Made by a program: the position numbers and the translations under genes
Part shown: one piece after another, positions 63,816-64,000 of the stretch
Layout: each line of letters opens with the position of its first letter
Position numbering within the stretch: the first letter of the stretch is position 1
DNA from: Phoenix dactylifera
Taxonomy: Eukaryota; Streptophyta; Magnoliopsida; Arecales; Arecaceae
Reading direction: 5' to 3'
Assembly (NCBI RefSeq): GCF_009389715.1
Contig: NC_052404.1
Span: forward strand, 12,453,756-12,517,755
DNA length: 64,000 nucleotides
Notes under the pieces: model-generated
Databases searched by the model: none
What the model was told of the DNA's origin: nothing
What the model saw: only the letters and a program-made list of their open reading frames with translations

Positions 63816-64000
63816 ATGGCGAGCCCCAGCAGCAGAGGAGGAGCAGGAGGAGGAGGAGGAGGTCGGGTCGTTGGGGAGTACGTGATCGTGCGGCGGATCG
63901 GGTCGGGGGCGTTCTCGGAGGTGTGGCTGGGGCGGCACCGGGTTCGGGGGACGGAGGTGGCCGTTAAGGAGATCGTCATGGAGCGCATGGGCAAGAAGCT
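63816..64000 (+). CDS. ATG1-type serine/threonine protein kinase, N-terminal part only
   Basis: Start of a protein kinase that in plants begins autophagy together with ATG13, ATG11 and ATG101. The 61 visible codons start MASPSSRGGA and run through a Gly-rich linker into the kinase N-lobe. They show VVGEYVIVRRIGSGAFSEVW (nucleotide loop GSGAFSEV, from residue 29), then GRHRVRGTEVAVKEI with the ATP-binding Lys at 51, and MERMGKK. 'VAVKEI.MER..KKL' is typical of ATG1 kinases rather than other plant kinases. The reading frame is open to the window edge, so the gene continues to the right. Which ATG1 isoform this is cannot be decided. Confidence 0.85.
   Translation, partial: MASPSSRGGAGGGGGGRVVGEYVIVRRIGSGAFSEVWLGRHRVRGTEVAVKEIVMERMGKK

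Noticed and set aside
1-64000. tRNA, rRNA or other structured RNA genes, and organellar DNA insertions
   Set aside because: I saw no cloverleaf, rRNA core or obvious plastid or mitochondrial gene text, but a proper covariance-model scan was not possible by eye.

Overview
This is a plant nuclear window, most likely from a monocot. Genes have many short exons with conserved phases, most introns are GT-AG and AT-rich, and some introns exceed 2 kb. Intergenic DNA holds MITEs, LINE pieces and LTR-element fossils. A palm or a related commelinid is my guess from the overall look; no species can be assigned from sequence alone.

Layout, left to right: (1) minus strand, the first two exons of a CASP-like membrane protein whose 3' end lies off the left edge (424-2691). 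(2) Plus strand, two complete tandem aldo-keto reductase genes of the plant AKR4C type, seven exons each (5117-12452 and 16356-20247), with a relic fourth exon of another copy between them (about 15553-15653). (3) A transposon nest at about 20990-26410: a LINE 3' part, split by a hAT-like MITE, split by a short copia-type LTR element, split by what looks like a solo LTR full of tandem repeats. (4) Minus strand, a complete PRA1 family A gene (29068-34348). (5) Minus strand, a complete bHLH gene of the ILR3/bHLH104-115 group (37445-41759). (6) A repeat-rich spacer (about 41800-45860). (7) Plus strand, a complete digalactosyldiacylglycerol synthase gene of the DGD2 type (CDS 47406-52225) with a long leader intron. 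(8) Plus strand, a complete folylpolyglutamate synthase gene (53797-62323, with an in-frame upstream start at 53608). (9) Plus strand, the first exon of an ATG1-type protein kinase, running off the right edge (63816-64000).

The genes are ordinary housekeeping and stress genes and do not form a pathway. The AKR pair (carbonyl detoxification), DGD2 (galactolipid synthesis under phosphate limitation), the bHLH factor (iron response) and ATG1 (autophagy) all have stress links in model plants, but their adjacency looks incidental.

I found no convincing new biological system. The more informative oddities are the AKR relic exon, two GC-AG introns with strong AG|GCAAGT or AG|GCAGGT donors, a 138-bp AT-rich tandem array inside a Harbinger-like element, the four-level transposon nest, a triplicated ~203-bp segment in the DGD2 leader intron, and a 72-nt in-frame mini-intron plus alternative starts in the folylpolyglutamate synthase gene. 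Exon coordinates below were derived by hand from splice signals, reading-frame continuity and remembered family sequences.
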